NCBI GenBank assembly: GCA_021791615.1
Contig: JAJYWG010000291.1
Coordinates: forward strand, 1-23,761
Direction: 5' to 3'
Source of the DNA: Actinomycetes bacterium
GTDB taxonomy: Bacteria; Actinomycetota; Acidimicrobiia; Acidimicrobiales; RAAP-2
Length of the DNA stretch: 23,761 nt
Shown: piece by piece, positions 14,068 to 21,820 of the stretch
Numbering within the stretch: the first letter of the stretch is position 1
How the letters are laid out: every line of letters begins with the position of its first letter
Notes under the pieces: model-generated
Database searches by the model: none
What the model was told of the DNA's origin: nothing
The model's input: only the letters and a program-made list of their open reading frames with translations
Made by a program: the position numbers and the translations under genes

Positions 14068-15156
14068 GTGCCCGACAACGCCGGCCGCGACCCCCACGAC
14101 GTGGCCGCGACCCTGGCCCGCTGGCTCGCCACGCGCCTCCCTGCCGGCGCCGGACCGGTCGTCGACGACGTCCAGGCCCCCGTGTCGAACGGCTTCTCCA
14201 ACGAGACCGTCCTGTGCCGGGCATCGTGGTCCGAGCGCGGTGAGCCAGTGCACCGGCGCCTCGTCGTACGGGTGGCCCCGACGCGCAACACGTTGTTCCC
14301 CGACGCCGACTTCTCCATCCAGTACCGCGTGATGGAGGTCCTGGCCGACGCCGGGATCGGGCTCCCGCTCCCGCCCCTCGGATGGTTCGAGGACGACCCC
14401 TCGTGGCTCGGGGTGCCGTTCTTCACCATGGACCACGTCGACGGCCTGGTGCCCGCCGACAACCTCCCCTACACGATGGAGGGCTGGGTGGTCGATGCCG
14501 CTCCCCGGGACCAAGAGCACCTGTGGTGGTCCGGTCTGGAGGCGATGGCGACCGTGCACCGGGCCGACTGGCGGCACCTGGAGCTCGGCTGGCTGGTCGA
14601 GCGCCTTCCCGGGCGGCCCGGCGTGGACCAGCAGCTCGCCTACTACCGGCGCTTCCTGGACTGGACCGCGCGTGGCCGACCCCAGCCGATCGCCGAAGCC
14701 GCGTGGGAGTGGCTGGTGGCTCACCGACCGCCAGAGGACGGTGAGCCGGTGCTGTGCTGGGGTGACGCGCGCCCGGGCAACATCATCTGGCGCGACTTCG
14801 TCCCGGCCGCCGTGCTCGACTGGGAGATGGCGACGCTCGGCCCACCAGAGCTGGACCTCGGGTGGTGGCTGTACTTCGATCGCCAGTTCTCCGAGGGTCT
14901 CGGTGTCGCTCGGCCTCCGGGCTTTCCCGACCGCGAGGAGACGGTGGCCCGCTACGCCGAGCTCGTCGGCCGTCCCCTGGCCGACCTCGAGTACTACGAA
15001 GTGCTCGCGGGCTTTCGGTTCAGCGTCATCATGTGCCGATTGGCAGACCTCATGGTCGGCAGCGGCCAGCTCCCGGCCGACACCACCATGGGGACGGACA
15101 ACCTGGCCACCCAGTTCACCGCCCGGCTCCTCGGCCTGCCCGGCCCGGGCGGTTGA
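14068..15156 (+). CDS. APH-family phosphotransferase (ACAD10/11-like kinase)
   Basis: A 362-residue soluble kinase of the aminoglycoside-phosphotransferase/choline-kinase fold. Seen are an N-lobe with the FSNETVLCRASW strand and the LVVRVAP lysine-region equivalent, the hinge FFTMDHVDG, the catalytic loop CWGDARPGNIIW with Asp233 and Asn238, and the metal-binding LDWEMATLG with Asp251. Trp replaces the His of the classic HGD motif, as in the ACAD10/ACAD11-type branch that acts on hydroxyacyl-CoA or similar small molecules, so antibiotic resistance is unlikely. The GTG at 14068 follows a -10-like TAGGCT by 6 nt and the upstream stop by 9 nt. Confidence 0.85.
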   Translation: MPDNAGRDPHDVAATLARWLATRLPAGAGPVVDDVQAPVSNGFSNETVLCRASWSERGEPVHRRLVVRVAPTRNTLFPDADFSIQYRVMEVLADAGIGLPLPPLGWFEDDPSWLGVPFFTMDHVDGLVPADNLPYTMEGWVVDAAPRDQEHLWWSGLEAMATVHRADWRHLELGWLVERLPGRPGVDQQLAYYRRFLDWTARGRPQPIAEAAWEWLVAHRPPEDGEPVLCWGDARPGNIIWRDFVPAAVLDWEMATLGPPELDLGWWLYFDRQFSEGLGVARPPGFPDREETVARYAELVGRPLADLEYYEVLAGFRFSVIMCRLADLMVGSGQLPADTTMGTDNLATQFTARLLGLPGPGG

Positions 15157-15189
15157 GCGCCCCTGGCGCGGCCCCTGGCGGCCCCGGCC

Positions 15190-15591
15190 TCAGCCGTCGA
15201 GCGGGGAGGAAGGGACGTCCGGGCCGATGATCCCGCGGCTGCGGAGGCGATCGACCAGCCACGCCACGCTGTCAGGTCGGGCCATGGCCTCCTCCCACCC
15301 TTCGAGCGCTTCGTCGACCTCCTGGCGGGACGCCACCGTGCCGACAACCGACACGGTCATCCCCTCCACCTCACCCTGCTCCACCTCATGGGTGCCCTGG
15401 AAGTGGACGCCGCCGAAAGGATCGGCCCACTCGCGCGGTACCGGCTCACGCATCACATAGAGCTCGCCGGTGTCCTCGAGCCAGTTCAGCTCGTGACGGA
15501 CGCCGAAGCGGTCCCGCCAGTCCCTGCCGAGCTCGACCTCCGGCGAACGGCGACGTCGCTCGTCGGACGCATAGAACTCCTCGATGTCCAC
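15190..15591 (-). CDS. Small hypothetical protein
   Basis: A 133-residue soluble, acidic protein. It begins DIEEFYASDERRRRSPEVEL and contains GVRHELNWLEDTGELYVMREP and an EGMTVSVVGTVASRQEVDEALEGW stretch. These look like a small beta-rich domain followed by a helical tail. I do not recognise a named family. The long minus-strand frame reaches 16131, but its upstream part only shadows the sigma-like gene. I choose the GTG at 15591 because a TACAGT -10 box ends 7 nt before it. It converges with the kinase gene (33 bp apart) and diverges from the sigma-like gene (66 bp between starts). Confidence 0.68.
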   Translation of the reverse strand: MDIEEFYASDERRRRSPEVELGRDWRDRFGVRHELNWLEDTGELYVMREPVPREWADPFGGVHFQGTHEVEQGEVEGMTVSVVGTVASRQEVDEALEGWEEAMARPDSVAWLVDRLRSRGIIGPDVPSSPLDG

Positions 15592-15598
15592 GCCGGGA

Positions 15599-15604
15599 AC
15601 TGTA
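15599..15604 (-). promoter_or_regulatory. Putative leaderless -10 box of the small hypothetical gene
   Basis: On the minus strand TACAGT (TANNNT) ends 7 nt before the GTG at 15591. No Shine-Dalgarno sequence is seen between them. Confidence 0.5.
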
Positions 15605-15657
15605 GTGGGAACCGGGGTGGGAGGTCCGGTGGGAAGCACTCCCGGCACGCTGGCGTC

Positions 15658-16401
15658 ATGTCCGACCCTGCACTTCGACCCATCGACCGGCTGGATGCCG
15701 AATGGGAGGTGATCGGCCGAACGGCCGACTCCCGGCATGCCCTCTCGCTGCTGGCCGCAGCAGAACCGAGCGTGGCCGCTCTCGGCGCCGCTGATCTCTC
15801 GGGGCTCGTGGCCGCCATGGACCTCATGCGCCACCACGCCGATTCGGCCCGTGCGGCCCGTCTCTTCCAGGCGATGCTGCGCTCCGCCGGCGTCCACCCG
15901 CTGGTCCCCCGGGCGGCCCTCCAGGCGATGGTGCCCGGGCTGGTCGGTGTCGCTCGGCGGCTGTCGTGGGGACGAGGGGGCGACTGGGAATCGGGCGGGC
16001 AGTTCTTCCTCGACGCCATCACCACCGCCTGGGAGGTCATCGTCGAGTGGGCCGGCCAGGACCGGCCCTACGCCGTCTTGGACCTGCTCTCGGCAGTCCG
16101 CTGCCGCCTCCGGCGCCAGCTCCTCCACCACCGTGAGCTCCGAGATCGAGCGGTGCTCTCCGTGTTCGACGCCGCAGAGGCGGATCAGGCCGCCGATCCC
16201 GGCGTGGCGAACGATCTCCAGGAGCTGGCCAGGGAGATCGAAGAGCTCGACCGGCGCGGTGCAGACCCGGTGGACACGGCGACCCTCTACGCCAACCAGG
16301 TGCTCGGCATCTCGCTCAGTGAGCTGGCTCGCATGACCGGCGCATCCCGGCGACGCGTCGTCGACCGGCGGGACCGGGCGGCCCGATCCTTATTTGCATG
16401 A
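15658..16401 (+). CDS. Sigma-70-like DNA-binding protein
   Basis: A 247-residue soluble protein. The middle (LVGVARRLSWGRGGDWESGGQFFLDAITTAWEVI, then YAVLDLLSAVRCRLRRQL) resembles region 2 of sigma factors. The C-terminus (LGISLSELARMTGASRRRVVDRRDRAARSL) is a clear helix-turn-helix like sigma region 4. The first 75 residues are helical and unassigned. It may act as an unusual sigma factor or a sigma-like regulator. The ATG at 15658 gives a normal start; CACGCT 6 nt upstream is a poor -10. It directly precedes the exported protein and the LysM-BTAD gene and could control them; that is inference from position only. Confidence 0.6.
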   Translation: MSDPALRPIDRLDAEWEVIGRTADSRHALSLLAAAEPSVAALGAADLSGLVAAMDLMRHHADSARAARLFQAMLRSAGVHPLVPRAALQAMVPGLVGVARRLSWGRGGDWESGGQFFLDAITTAWEVIVEWAGQDRPYAVLDLLSAVRCRLRRQLLHHRELRDRAVLSVFDAAEADQAADPGVANDLQELAREIEELDRRGADPVDTATLYANQVLGISLSELARMTGASRRRVVDRRDRAARSLFA

Positions 16402-16408
16402 GTATGCG

Positions 16409-16414
16409 TATACT
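16409..16414 (+). promoter_or_regulatory. Leaderless -10 box of the exported-protein / LysM-BTAD operon
   Basis: TATACT ends exactly 6 nt before the GTG at 16421 in a locally AT-rich stretch, the best -10 match among the leaderless-type starts in this window. It separates transcription of the next two genes from the sigma-like gene, which stops at 16401. Confidence 0.6.
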
Positions 16415-16420
16415 TTCGAC

Positions 16421-17161
16421 GTGCGCAGAGGGGAAAGCGGTACCACGCAGCTCCGACACCACCAGCAGGTCGCCCGGACCGGCCCCTGGGCCGTCCTGGC
16501 CGTCGTCCTGGCGCTGATGGCGCTGGTGGCCTCGGTCTCGGCTGCCCGGCCCTCCGAGCGTCCGGACGCCGGGCGCGCTCCAGCACCCGCGGCTCGCTCC
16601 GCGACGTTCCGGCCGGGGACCGGGGGTCCATCCCACGCCGGCCCGGCCCATGCCGCTCCCAACGCCGTGGCCGGCGCAGGCACCTCTCCGACGACCTCGC
16701 CGGAGACGGCGCCACTGAGCGCACAGCCGCTCGCCGTGGCTGGGACGCCCGCCGCCGTCGACAGCGCGTCCGCGGACGCGTCTCCTCCAACCCAAGTGGC
16801 GAGCCTCACAACTGCCGCACCCTCCTCGTCGCCGCCACAGGCCGCCGGGACGCCGACCGAGACGGCAACCCGCACCCGCAGCGATCCGGGGAACCTCGAG
16901 TACCCCGACAACATCTCGGCCAGCTACCCGGTGCCCGCGGGCGCAGGAGTCACCGCGTCGGCCACGTGGTCCGGCGTACCCGAGCTCACCCTTTCCATCG
17001 ACTGCCCCACAGGGCACGTCTCTCGGACCGGGTCCTCGGGGCTCTCTGTGTCGGTCCCGTCCGGTGGCGGCCAGGGGACATGCGACGTCGTGATCGCCGA
17101 GACAGCTTCGGCATCCGGTACGGTCTCCTACTCTCTCGACATCGGGCCGTTCGATGGATGA
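16421..17161 (+). CDS. Membrane-anchored Ala/Pro/Ser/Thr-rich exported protein
   Basis: A 246-residue protein of unrecognised family. A short basic N-terminus precedes a transmembrane or signal helix (about 23-41: GPWAVLAVVLALMALVASV). About 100 residues of low-complexity Ala/Pro/Ser/Thr follow, typical of wall-spanning linkers. The C-terminal domain of about 90 residues is predicted beta-rich (ISASYPVPAGAGVTASATWSG, LTLSIDCPTGHVSRTGSSGLS, GTCDVVIAETASASGTVSYSL) and has two Cys that may pair. The frame opens at 16394, but the GTG at 16421 is chosen from the TATACT box 6 nt upstream. It overlaps the next gene by 8 bp, so the two are translationally coupled. Confidence 0.68.
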   Translation: MRRGESGTTQLRHHQQVARTGPWAVLAVVLALMALVASVSAARPSERPDAGRAPAPAARSATFRPGTGGPSHAGPAHAAPNAVAGAGTSPTTSPETAPLSAQPLAVAGTPAAVDSASADASPPTQVASLTTAAPSSSPPQAAGTPTETATRTRSDPGNLEYPDNISASYPVPAGAGVTASATWSGVPELTLSIDCPTGHVSRTGSSGLSVSVPSGGGQGTCDVVIAETASASGTVSYSLDIGPFDG

Positions 17162-20000
17162 TCTCCACCAGACGCGCGCTCGATCGACCGGCCGCCAATT
17201 CGCCGACGTCGCCACGGGTGCCGTCTCAGCGGTGGTGCTCTTCGTCGCCGTGCCGGCGGTGCTTGCCACCGTGGTCGGCCTGCCCCTCCCCCGCCACTGG
17301 AGCGGGCGCGCTGCCCTGTCGGCGCGCAGCGTCCTGGACCTCCTCGGCGCGACTGCTTGGGTGACGTGGGCGCTGTGCTGCCGACCGGTGCTCTCGGCCG
17401 CGGTCGCCCGGGTCCGGGACGGGAACCCGGCCGGCGGGCGCGGGTCTTCACTCCCGGAATGGCTGGCCGCCCGGATCGCCACGGCGGTGCTCGTCCTGAT
17501 CCCAGTCGGCCTCTCCGGCGCGCCAGCCGGCGCAGTGGGCACCCACCGGGGTGGGGGCGAGCACTCGTCGTCCACCTCGGCGCTCGTCGTCACTGCCCAG
17601 GCACCAACGCCCACCCTGTCTGCAGCCGGTGTCCCTGCACCCGACGCGCCGGCGACCGCCTCGGCCCTCGACCAGGCTCCCACCGAGTACATGGTGGTCC
17701 CCGGCGACTCGCTCTGGTCCATCGCGGAGCAGTTCTACGCCGACGGCGCCGACTGGCAGCTCATCGCCGGGGCGAACCTCGGGCACGCGATGGCCGGTGG
17801 GAGTGTGTTCACCGACCCCAGCCTGATCCTGCCCGGCTGGATCCTTGTCATCCCACCCGCGACTCCCGATCCAGCAGCGACAGCTCCTCCGGCATCTGCT
17901 CCTGATCCGGCATCTGCTCCTGATCCGGCATCTGCTCCTGCGCCGGCCAAAGACGTGGCCCCCGCGCCCGCCCCGGTGGCCGGCTCGACCCCCGCTCGTA
18001 CGCGGCACCCCTCCTCCCCGGGTAGCTCCCGGAAGAAGAGCAGCCGTCCCACTCGGCACTCCCCGGTCCACGGACCTTCCCCCTTCCCCCTGCCCGAGCT
18101 GGCGGCCCTCGGGGTCGGCGCACTGGTGGCGGCCTCCCTGGCCCGGCGTGCCCGTCGGACAAGGGCACGGACCCTGGGCGCGGCTGCTCCCACCCCAGCT
18201 CCCACCCCAGCTCCCACCCCAGCTCCCACCCCATCACCACAGGAGGATCACTCGCGGACCCCGGCCGACGCTGCGATGGCCGAGACCGCATCCCGGCTGG
18301 AGCCGTTCGACGGTGCTCCTGTGCTCCGGCAGGTGGAGTCGGCCAATTACTCGCTGGCTGACGCTCTGGCTCGCTCCGGACGCGGCGGCAACGCCCCGCC
18401 CGCCAGGCTCCTGCGGGCCGGTCCCGACGGTGTCGAAGTCTTCCTTGCTGCTCCGGCAACCTGGGCCCCTCACCCATGGTGCCTCGGGGATGCCGGGACC
18501 TGGTTCCTCCCGGTCGGGCTGCTCGGGACACCAGGGAGCGCCTCGACCGTCGGGGACCGAGGAGCCCTGGAGGGCGCTGGCGGGAGCGAGAAGGAGCCCG
18601 GTGAAGGCGACGGCCTCTGGGCACCCGCGCTCGTCGCCATCGGCGACGACCACAGCGGCTCATGGCTCGTACCGGTCGGCCCCGGGAGCATCCTCCCGGT
18701 CTTCGGGGTCGGGGCAGAGGAGCTGGTCTCGACCATGCGGCTCTCCAGCCAGTGCTGGTCGTGGTCCGACCAGATGGTCGTGACCGACGACCGCGATGTG
18801 GTCGAGCGCACGGCGAGCGAAGACGGCCGCAGCATTCTCTACTTCGGGGACCCCGATACCGTGGCGGGACCCGCCCGCCACCGGTGTGCCATCGTGACCA
18901 CCGCTGCCGTGGCGGCAAGCGACGTGACCCTCGTGACCGACGAGCACGGCATCACGGTCCACCCCCTCGGCATCACCTTGCGTCCCCACCGTCTGTGCGC
19001 CGAAGGGCTCACGTCGTGCGAGCAGCTCATTGCAATGACCGAGACATCGATGCAGGCCGAGCCACCGGACCCAAACGAGCCACCGGTCCAGGCCGAGCCA
19101 CCGGACCCAAACGAGCCACCGGTCCGTTCCAATCCTCCCGCCCGGAACCAACCTGTCGCGCAAGCACCCGAGTGGCTGCCGACGACCGCGCTTGCACCGA
19201 CCGCGCTCGCTCCGGGTGCGGTGGAGGTTCGCCTCCTCACGGCGACTCCCCGGATCGACGGGTTGCGCTGTGACCTCACACCCAAACGCGCCCGCAGGGT
19301 CGTCGAGCTGGTCGCCTACCTGGCCCTGCACCACCCTGACGCAGTGACCAGCGATCGCCTTCGGACCCGCGTGCTGGGCTCGGCCGATGCGGACGCCGCG
19401 GCCAAGACGCTCTTCAACACGGCCGGCGCCAGCCGGCGTGCGCTCGGCAGCGACGAGTCCGGTCTGCCATACCTTCCGCCGGCCACCAAGTCCGGGCACT
19501 ACCGGATCTCCGAGCAGGTGACGGTCGACGCGGGAAGGGTGATCGCCCTTGTAGACGCTTCCCGCGCGGCCGAGCCACGCCATGCGATGGCGCTGCTGCG
19601 CGAAGCACTCGGCCTGGTCGAAGGCGAACCGCTGGCAGCAGCACTGTCCGGTTTCTCGTGGTGGTCGATCGAAGGCCACCAACGCCGGGTGTCGTCGGCT
19701 CTCGTGAGCGGGGCATGCCGTCTCGCCGAGCTCGCAACCGACGCCGGGTATTTCGAGCTCGCCCGCTGGGCGCTCGAAAGAGCACGCGTGGTCGAGCCCT
19801 ACAGCGAGGCGCTGTCGCGCGCCGCGATGGTGGTGGCGGCCGGCGCCGGCGACACTGACGGGTTGCGCCATGAATGGGAGGATTGCCTGCGCCGAGCCGA
19901 CGAGATGGACCCAGGCAGCTCCCCCACCGCGGCGACCGGGCAGCTCTATGCCGAGCTCCGCGACGCCGGCGAGGACACCGCCCTCATGAGCTCTGCGTGA
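17154..20000 (+). CDS. LysM / transmembrane / BTAD (SARP-like) regulatory protein
   Basis: A 948-residue multidomain protein. Hydrophobic segments lie at about 21-43, 59-80 and 106-124. A LysM peptidoglycan-binding domain (178-234: YMVVPGDSLWSIAEQFY to PGWILVIPP) follows. Pro/Ala repeats lead to a fourth helix (312-330) and a second Pro-Thr repeat. A middle domain of about 250 residues (from about 375) has no name I know. A duplicated AEPPDPNEPP linker (634-657) leads to a winged-helix domain (about 689-790) and a C-terminal bacterial transcriptional activator (BTAD) helical repeat domain (about 790-940). The wHTH plus BTAD pair is that of SARP regulators, here tethered to the membrane with LysM on the wall side. 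The start overlaps the preceding gene by 8 bp. Confidence 0.85.
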   Translation: MDDLHQTRARSTGRQFADVATGAVSAVVLFVAVPAVLATVVGLPLPRHWSGRAALSARSVLDLLGATAWVTWALCCRPVLSAAVARVRDGNPAGGRGSSLPEWLAARIATAVLVLIPVGLSGAPAGAVGTHRGGGEHSSSTSALVVTAQAPTPTLSAAGVPAPDAPATASALDQAPTEYMVVPGDSLWSIAEQFYADGADWQLIAGANLGHAMAGGSVFTDPSLILPGWILVIPPATPDPAATAPPASAPDPASAPDPASAPAPAKDVAPAPAPVAGSTPARTRHPSSPGSSRKKSSRPTRHSPVHGPSPFPLPELAALGVGALVAASLARRARRTRARTLGAAAPTPAPTPAPTPAPTPSPQEDHSRTPADAAMAETASRLEPFDGAPVLRQVESANYSLADALARSGRGGNAPPARLLRAGPDGVEVFLAAPATWAPHPWCLGDAGTWFLPVGLLGTPGSASTVGDRGALEGAGGSEKEPGEGDGLWAPALVAIGDDHSGSWLVPVGPGSILPVFGVGAEELVSTMRLSSQCWSWSDQMVVTDDRDVVERTASEDGRSILYFGDPDTVAGPARHRCAIVTTAAVAASDVTLVTDEHGITVHPLGITLRPHRLCAEGLTSCEQLIAMTETSMQAEPPDPNEPPVQAEPPDPNEPPVRSNPPARNQPVAQAPEWLPTTALAPTALAPGAVEVRLLTATPRIDGLRCDLTPKRARRVVELVAYLALHHPDAVTSDRLRTRVLGSADADAAAKTLFNTAGASRRALGSDESGLPYLPPATKSGHYRISEQVTVDAGRVIALVDASRAAEPRHAMALLREALGLVEGEPLAAALSGFSWWSIEGHQRRVSSALVSGACRLAELATDAGYFELARWALERARVVEPYSEALSRAAMVVAAGAGDTDGLRHEWEDCLRRADEMDPGSSPTAATGQLYAELRDAGEDTALMSSA
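17892..17940. repeat. 18-bp tandem repeats in the LysM-BTAD gene
   Basis: GCATCTGCTCCTGATCCG is present at 17892-17909 and 17910-17927, with a partial third copy to about 17940. They encode Ala-Ser-Ala-Pro-Asp-Pro repeats directly after the LysM domain. Confidence 0.85.
18186..18233. repeat. Four 12-bp tandem repeats in the LysM-BTAD gene
   Basis: GCTCCCACCCCA is repeated four times without change, encoding Ala-Pro-Thr-Pro units after the fourth membrane helix. Confidence 0.88.
19053..19124. repeat. Two identical 36-bp tandem repeats in the LysM-BTAD gene
   Basis: Bases 19053-19088 and 19089-19124 are identical and encode two copies of QAEPPDPNEPPV (the first residue is Gln in both), a linker between the middle domain and the winged helix. 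Identity of all 36 bp points to a recent duplication. Confidence 0.88.
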
Positions 20001-20012
20001 CCGAAGAAGGTC

Positions 20013-21455
20013 TCAGGACACTGGAGCGCTCGGGCGGGGCGGACGACGGCGGGGCGTCGCCGCCCGCCGGGCGGCTTCCTTGGCCCGGAGCTTGGGCAAG
20101 ATCAGCATCACGTACCCGGCCGAGATCGCGGCCGCGCCGGCGATGATCACGAGTGGCACAGGATCGGTTCGGTTCCCCACCGAGACCGACGCCACGACGG
20201 CCAGCGCGCCAAAGACCCCCACCCCGAGCACCCCCAGCGTCTTCGCCGCCCGGACCCTGAAGGGCCGGTGCCGCGACGGCTCGCGCCGGCGCAGGCGCAA
20301 CGTGCAGAACGCGGCAACGGCGTAGATCATCGCCTCCAGCGCAGCGCCGACCGCCACCAGCACCTGCCACCCGTGGGTGACCGCGACGATGAGCGCCACC
20401 ACGAGCGACAGGCCACCCAGGGCCAGCACCGGCACCCAGGGCACGGCTCGGGTGTTGAGGCTCGCAAGTGGACGAGGGAGGCTGCCCTCTCGCGCCGTGC
20501 CGTAGACGAAGCGCGACGCGGTGATAAAGCCGCCGTTGAAGGTGTTGAGCGCCGTGACGGCGGTGACCCCCGCCATGACCCACAGGCCGGCCTGGCCGAA
20601 CGCCGCTTTTCCCAGCGCGAGCTGCGGGTACGCCGAGCCGAGCTGGTGGTGGGTCAGCACCTGGCTCATTGCCACCGTGGCCAGCGAGCAGACCACGAAG
20701 AGGATCCCGATGGCGATCAGCATGCCGCGGTGCACGTGGTGGGGACGGCGGACCTCCTCGGCACTGGTCGTCACCCATTCGAACGCGCTGTAGAGGAAGA
20801 CCCCGAGGGCGACCGCCTCGATGAAATTGCCGGCGCTGTGCCCGTGCAGAGGCTCGAGGGGGAAGCGCAGCCCGTGGTGGCTCCTCAGCAGTGCCGCGGC
20901 GCCCACCACACAGGTGGCACCCAGCACGGCGTAGGTGGCGAGGTCCTGCAGCCCACCCGCTACTTGGACGCCGCGAAGGTTCGCCACGACGGCTGCCGCC
21001 AGCAGGGCGACGATCCACACCGCCGACACCCACGCCGACTCGTCGAAGGCATGGGCGAGTGCAGTCCCCACGATGAACGCATCGGCGGCGATCACCAGGA
21101 TGATCGTCGTCATGTAGGTGAACGTGATCGTGAGGGCGGCCCGGTCGTCCATCGCCCGGCGCATGTAGAGCCGGATGGCTGCAGCCGTGGGGAACATCCC
21201 GTTCAGCTCGCCGAAGAACCCCCACGCGAGCAGCGCCAGCAGGCCGGCCACGCCGATCGCGATCCAGGCTGAGTCGCCGGCGACGTAAGTGACAAGGCCG
21301 GCGGCCGCCAGGTACTCCAGGGCGGCAAACGCGAGACCGGTCGACGTGGACACCGTCGTACGGAGCCCGAGGGCGCGACGCAGCTCCGACCCTCCGGCAG
21401 CGGTCCGGGTACCGGGGACGCCAGGCACACGGGGATCTCCGAGCGGCTCGGGCAC
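20013..21455 (-). CDS. APC-family amino acid/amine permease
   Basis: A 480-residue membrane transporter with about 12 helices and APC superfamily features. The first helix is broken (STGLAFAALEYLAAAG), followed by GFFGELNGMFPTAAAIRLYMRR. A conserved helix 6 region (NFIEAVALGVFLYSAFEWVTTSAEEVRRP) and the ALNTFNGGFITASRFVYGTAREGSLP segment are also seen. It would import an amino acid or amine by H+ or Na+ symport. The GTG at 21455 lies 5 bp after the stop of the SCP2-like gene, with no clear ribosome site, so coupling is likely. It is the last gene of an operon with the flavin amine oxidase, which suggests the permease brings in that enzyme's substrate. It converges with the LysM-BTAD gene, 12 bp apart. 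Confidence 0.88.
   Translation of the reverse strand: MPEPLGDPRVPGVPGTRTAAGGSELRRALGLRTTVSTSTGLAFAALEYLAAAGLVTYVAGDSAWIAIGVAGLLALLAWGFFGELNGMFPTAAAIRLYMRRAMDDRAALTITFTYMTTIILVIAADAFIVGTALAHAFDESAWVSAVWIVALLAAAVVANLRGVQVAGGLQDLATYAVLGATCVVGAAALLRSHHGLRFPLEPLHGHSAGNFIEAVALGVFLYSAFEWVTTSAEEVRRPHHVHRGMLIAIGILFVVCSLATVAMSQVLTHHQLGSAYPQLALGKAAFGQAGLWVMAGVTAVTALNTFNGGFITASRFVYGTAREGSLPRPLASLNTRAVPWVPVLALGGLSLVVALIVAVTHGWQVLVAVGAALEAMIYAVAAFCTLRLRRREPSRHRPFRVRAAKTLGVLGVGVFGALAVVASVSVGNRTDPVPLVIIAGAAAISAGYVMLILPKLRAKEAARRAATPRRRPPRPSAPVS
20059..20075 (+). terminator. Possible terminator hairpin of the LysM-BTAD transcript
   Basis: GCCGCCC (20059-20065) and GGGCGGC (20069-20075) form a perfect 7-bp GC stem with a 3-nt loop, followed on the plus strand by TTCCTT. 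It lies inside the 3' end of the opposing permease gene; the 12-bp gap between the stops leaves no room for one elsewhere. The T-run is weak and the codons are Arg/Ala-rich, so chance is possible. Confidence 0.3.
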
Positions 21456-21460
21456 GGCGG

Positions 21461-21820
21461 TCAGCGGTCCAAGAACGCCACCATCGAGATGGCGTCGATC
21501 CGCATGACGTCCTGGGACGAGCCGGCAAGGGTGATCTCCCCCGACATGTACTTCTCCGACGGGTTCAAGTCACCCCAGAACATGTCGCAGAAGTCCTCGC
21601 TCGACCCGGTGACGATCACGTCGGGCTCCCCTTCGAGCCCGAAGACGAGCTCGGAGAGCACCTGGTCTCGAACCACCATGGTGAACCCGTCCCCGGTATC
21701 GGTCGTACGGAAGTGGATCACCCGGTCCCAACCGCGGACCATCTTGCGAAGGCGTTCGTTCGTATTGCTGCGAGTCCTCCACTCGGCGTATGCCTCGGCG
21801 ATCTCCTCTCGATCAGCCAT
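21461..21820 (-). CDS. SCP2 sterol-transfer-like small protein
   Basis: A 119-residue soluble protein of the SCP2 lipid-binding fold. Seen are an amphipathic start, a beta sheet (VIHFRTTDTGDGFTMVVRDQVL), then PDVIVTGSSEDFCDMFWGDLNPSEKYMSGEITLAGSSQDVMRIDAI, the family's 'binding floor' pattern of a V-x-G-x-x-x-D stretch followed by a G-x-I/L-x-x-x-G strand. The ATG at 21818-21820 shares its first base with the last base of the amine oxidase stop, and the permease follows after 5 bp. Placement between an oxidase and a permease suggests a substrate-holding or accessory role, but this is inference. The frame to 22156 is shadow. Confidence 0.78.
   Translation of the reverse strand: MADREEIAEAYAEWRTRSNTNERLRKMVRGWDRVIHFRTTDTGDGFTMVVRDQVLSELVFGLEGEPDVIVTGSSEDFCDMFWGDLNPSEKYMSGEITLAGSSQDVMRIDAISMVAFLDR

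Noticed and set aside
11712..14243. 843-codon plus-strand frame across ALDH and the cyclase
   Set aside because: It runs through two well-supported genes in other frames and has Arg/Pro-rich, domain-free sequence.
12505..14724. 739-codon minus-strand frame opposite the cyclase and kinase
   Set aside because: Antisense shadow; no recognisable protein family, while the plus strand has clear MASE4, GGDEF and APH motifs.
14068..15156. Aminoglycoside resistance kinase
   Set aside because: The catalytic loop has WGD and the overall pattern of the ACAD10/11-like branch, not that of antibiotic kinases.
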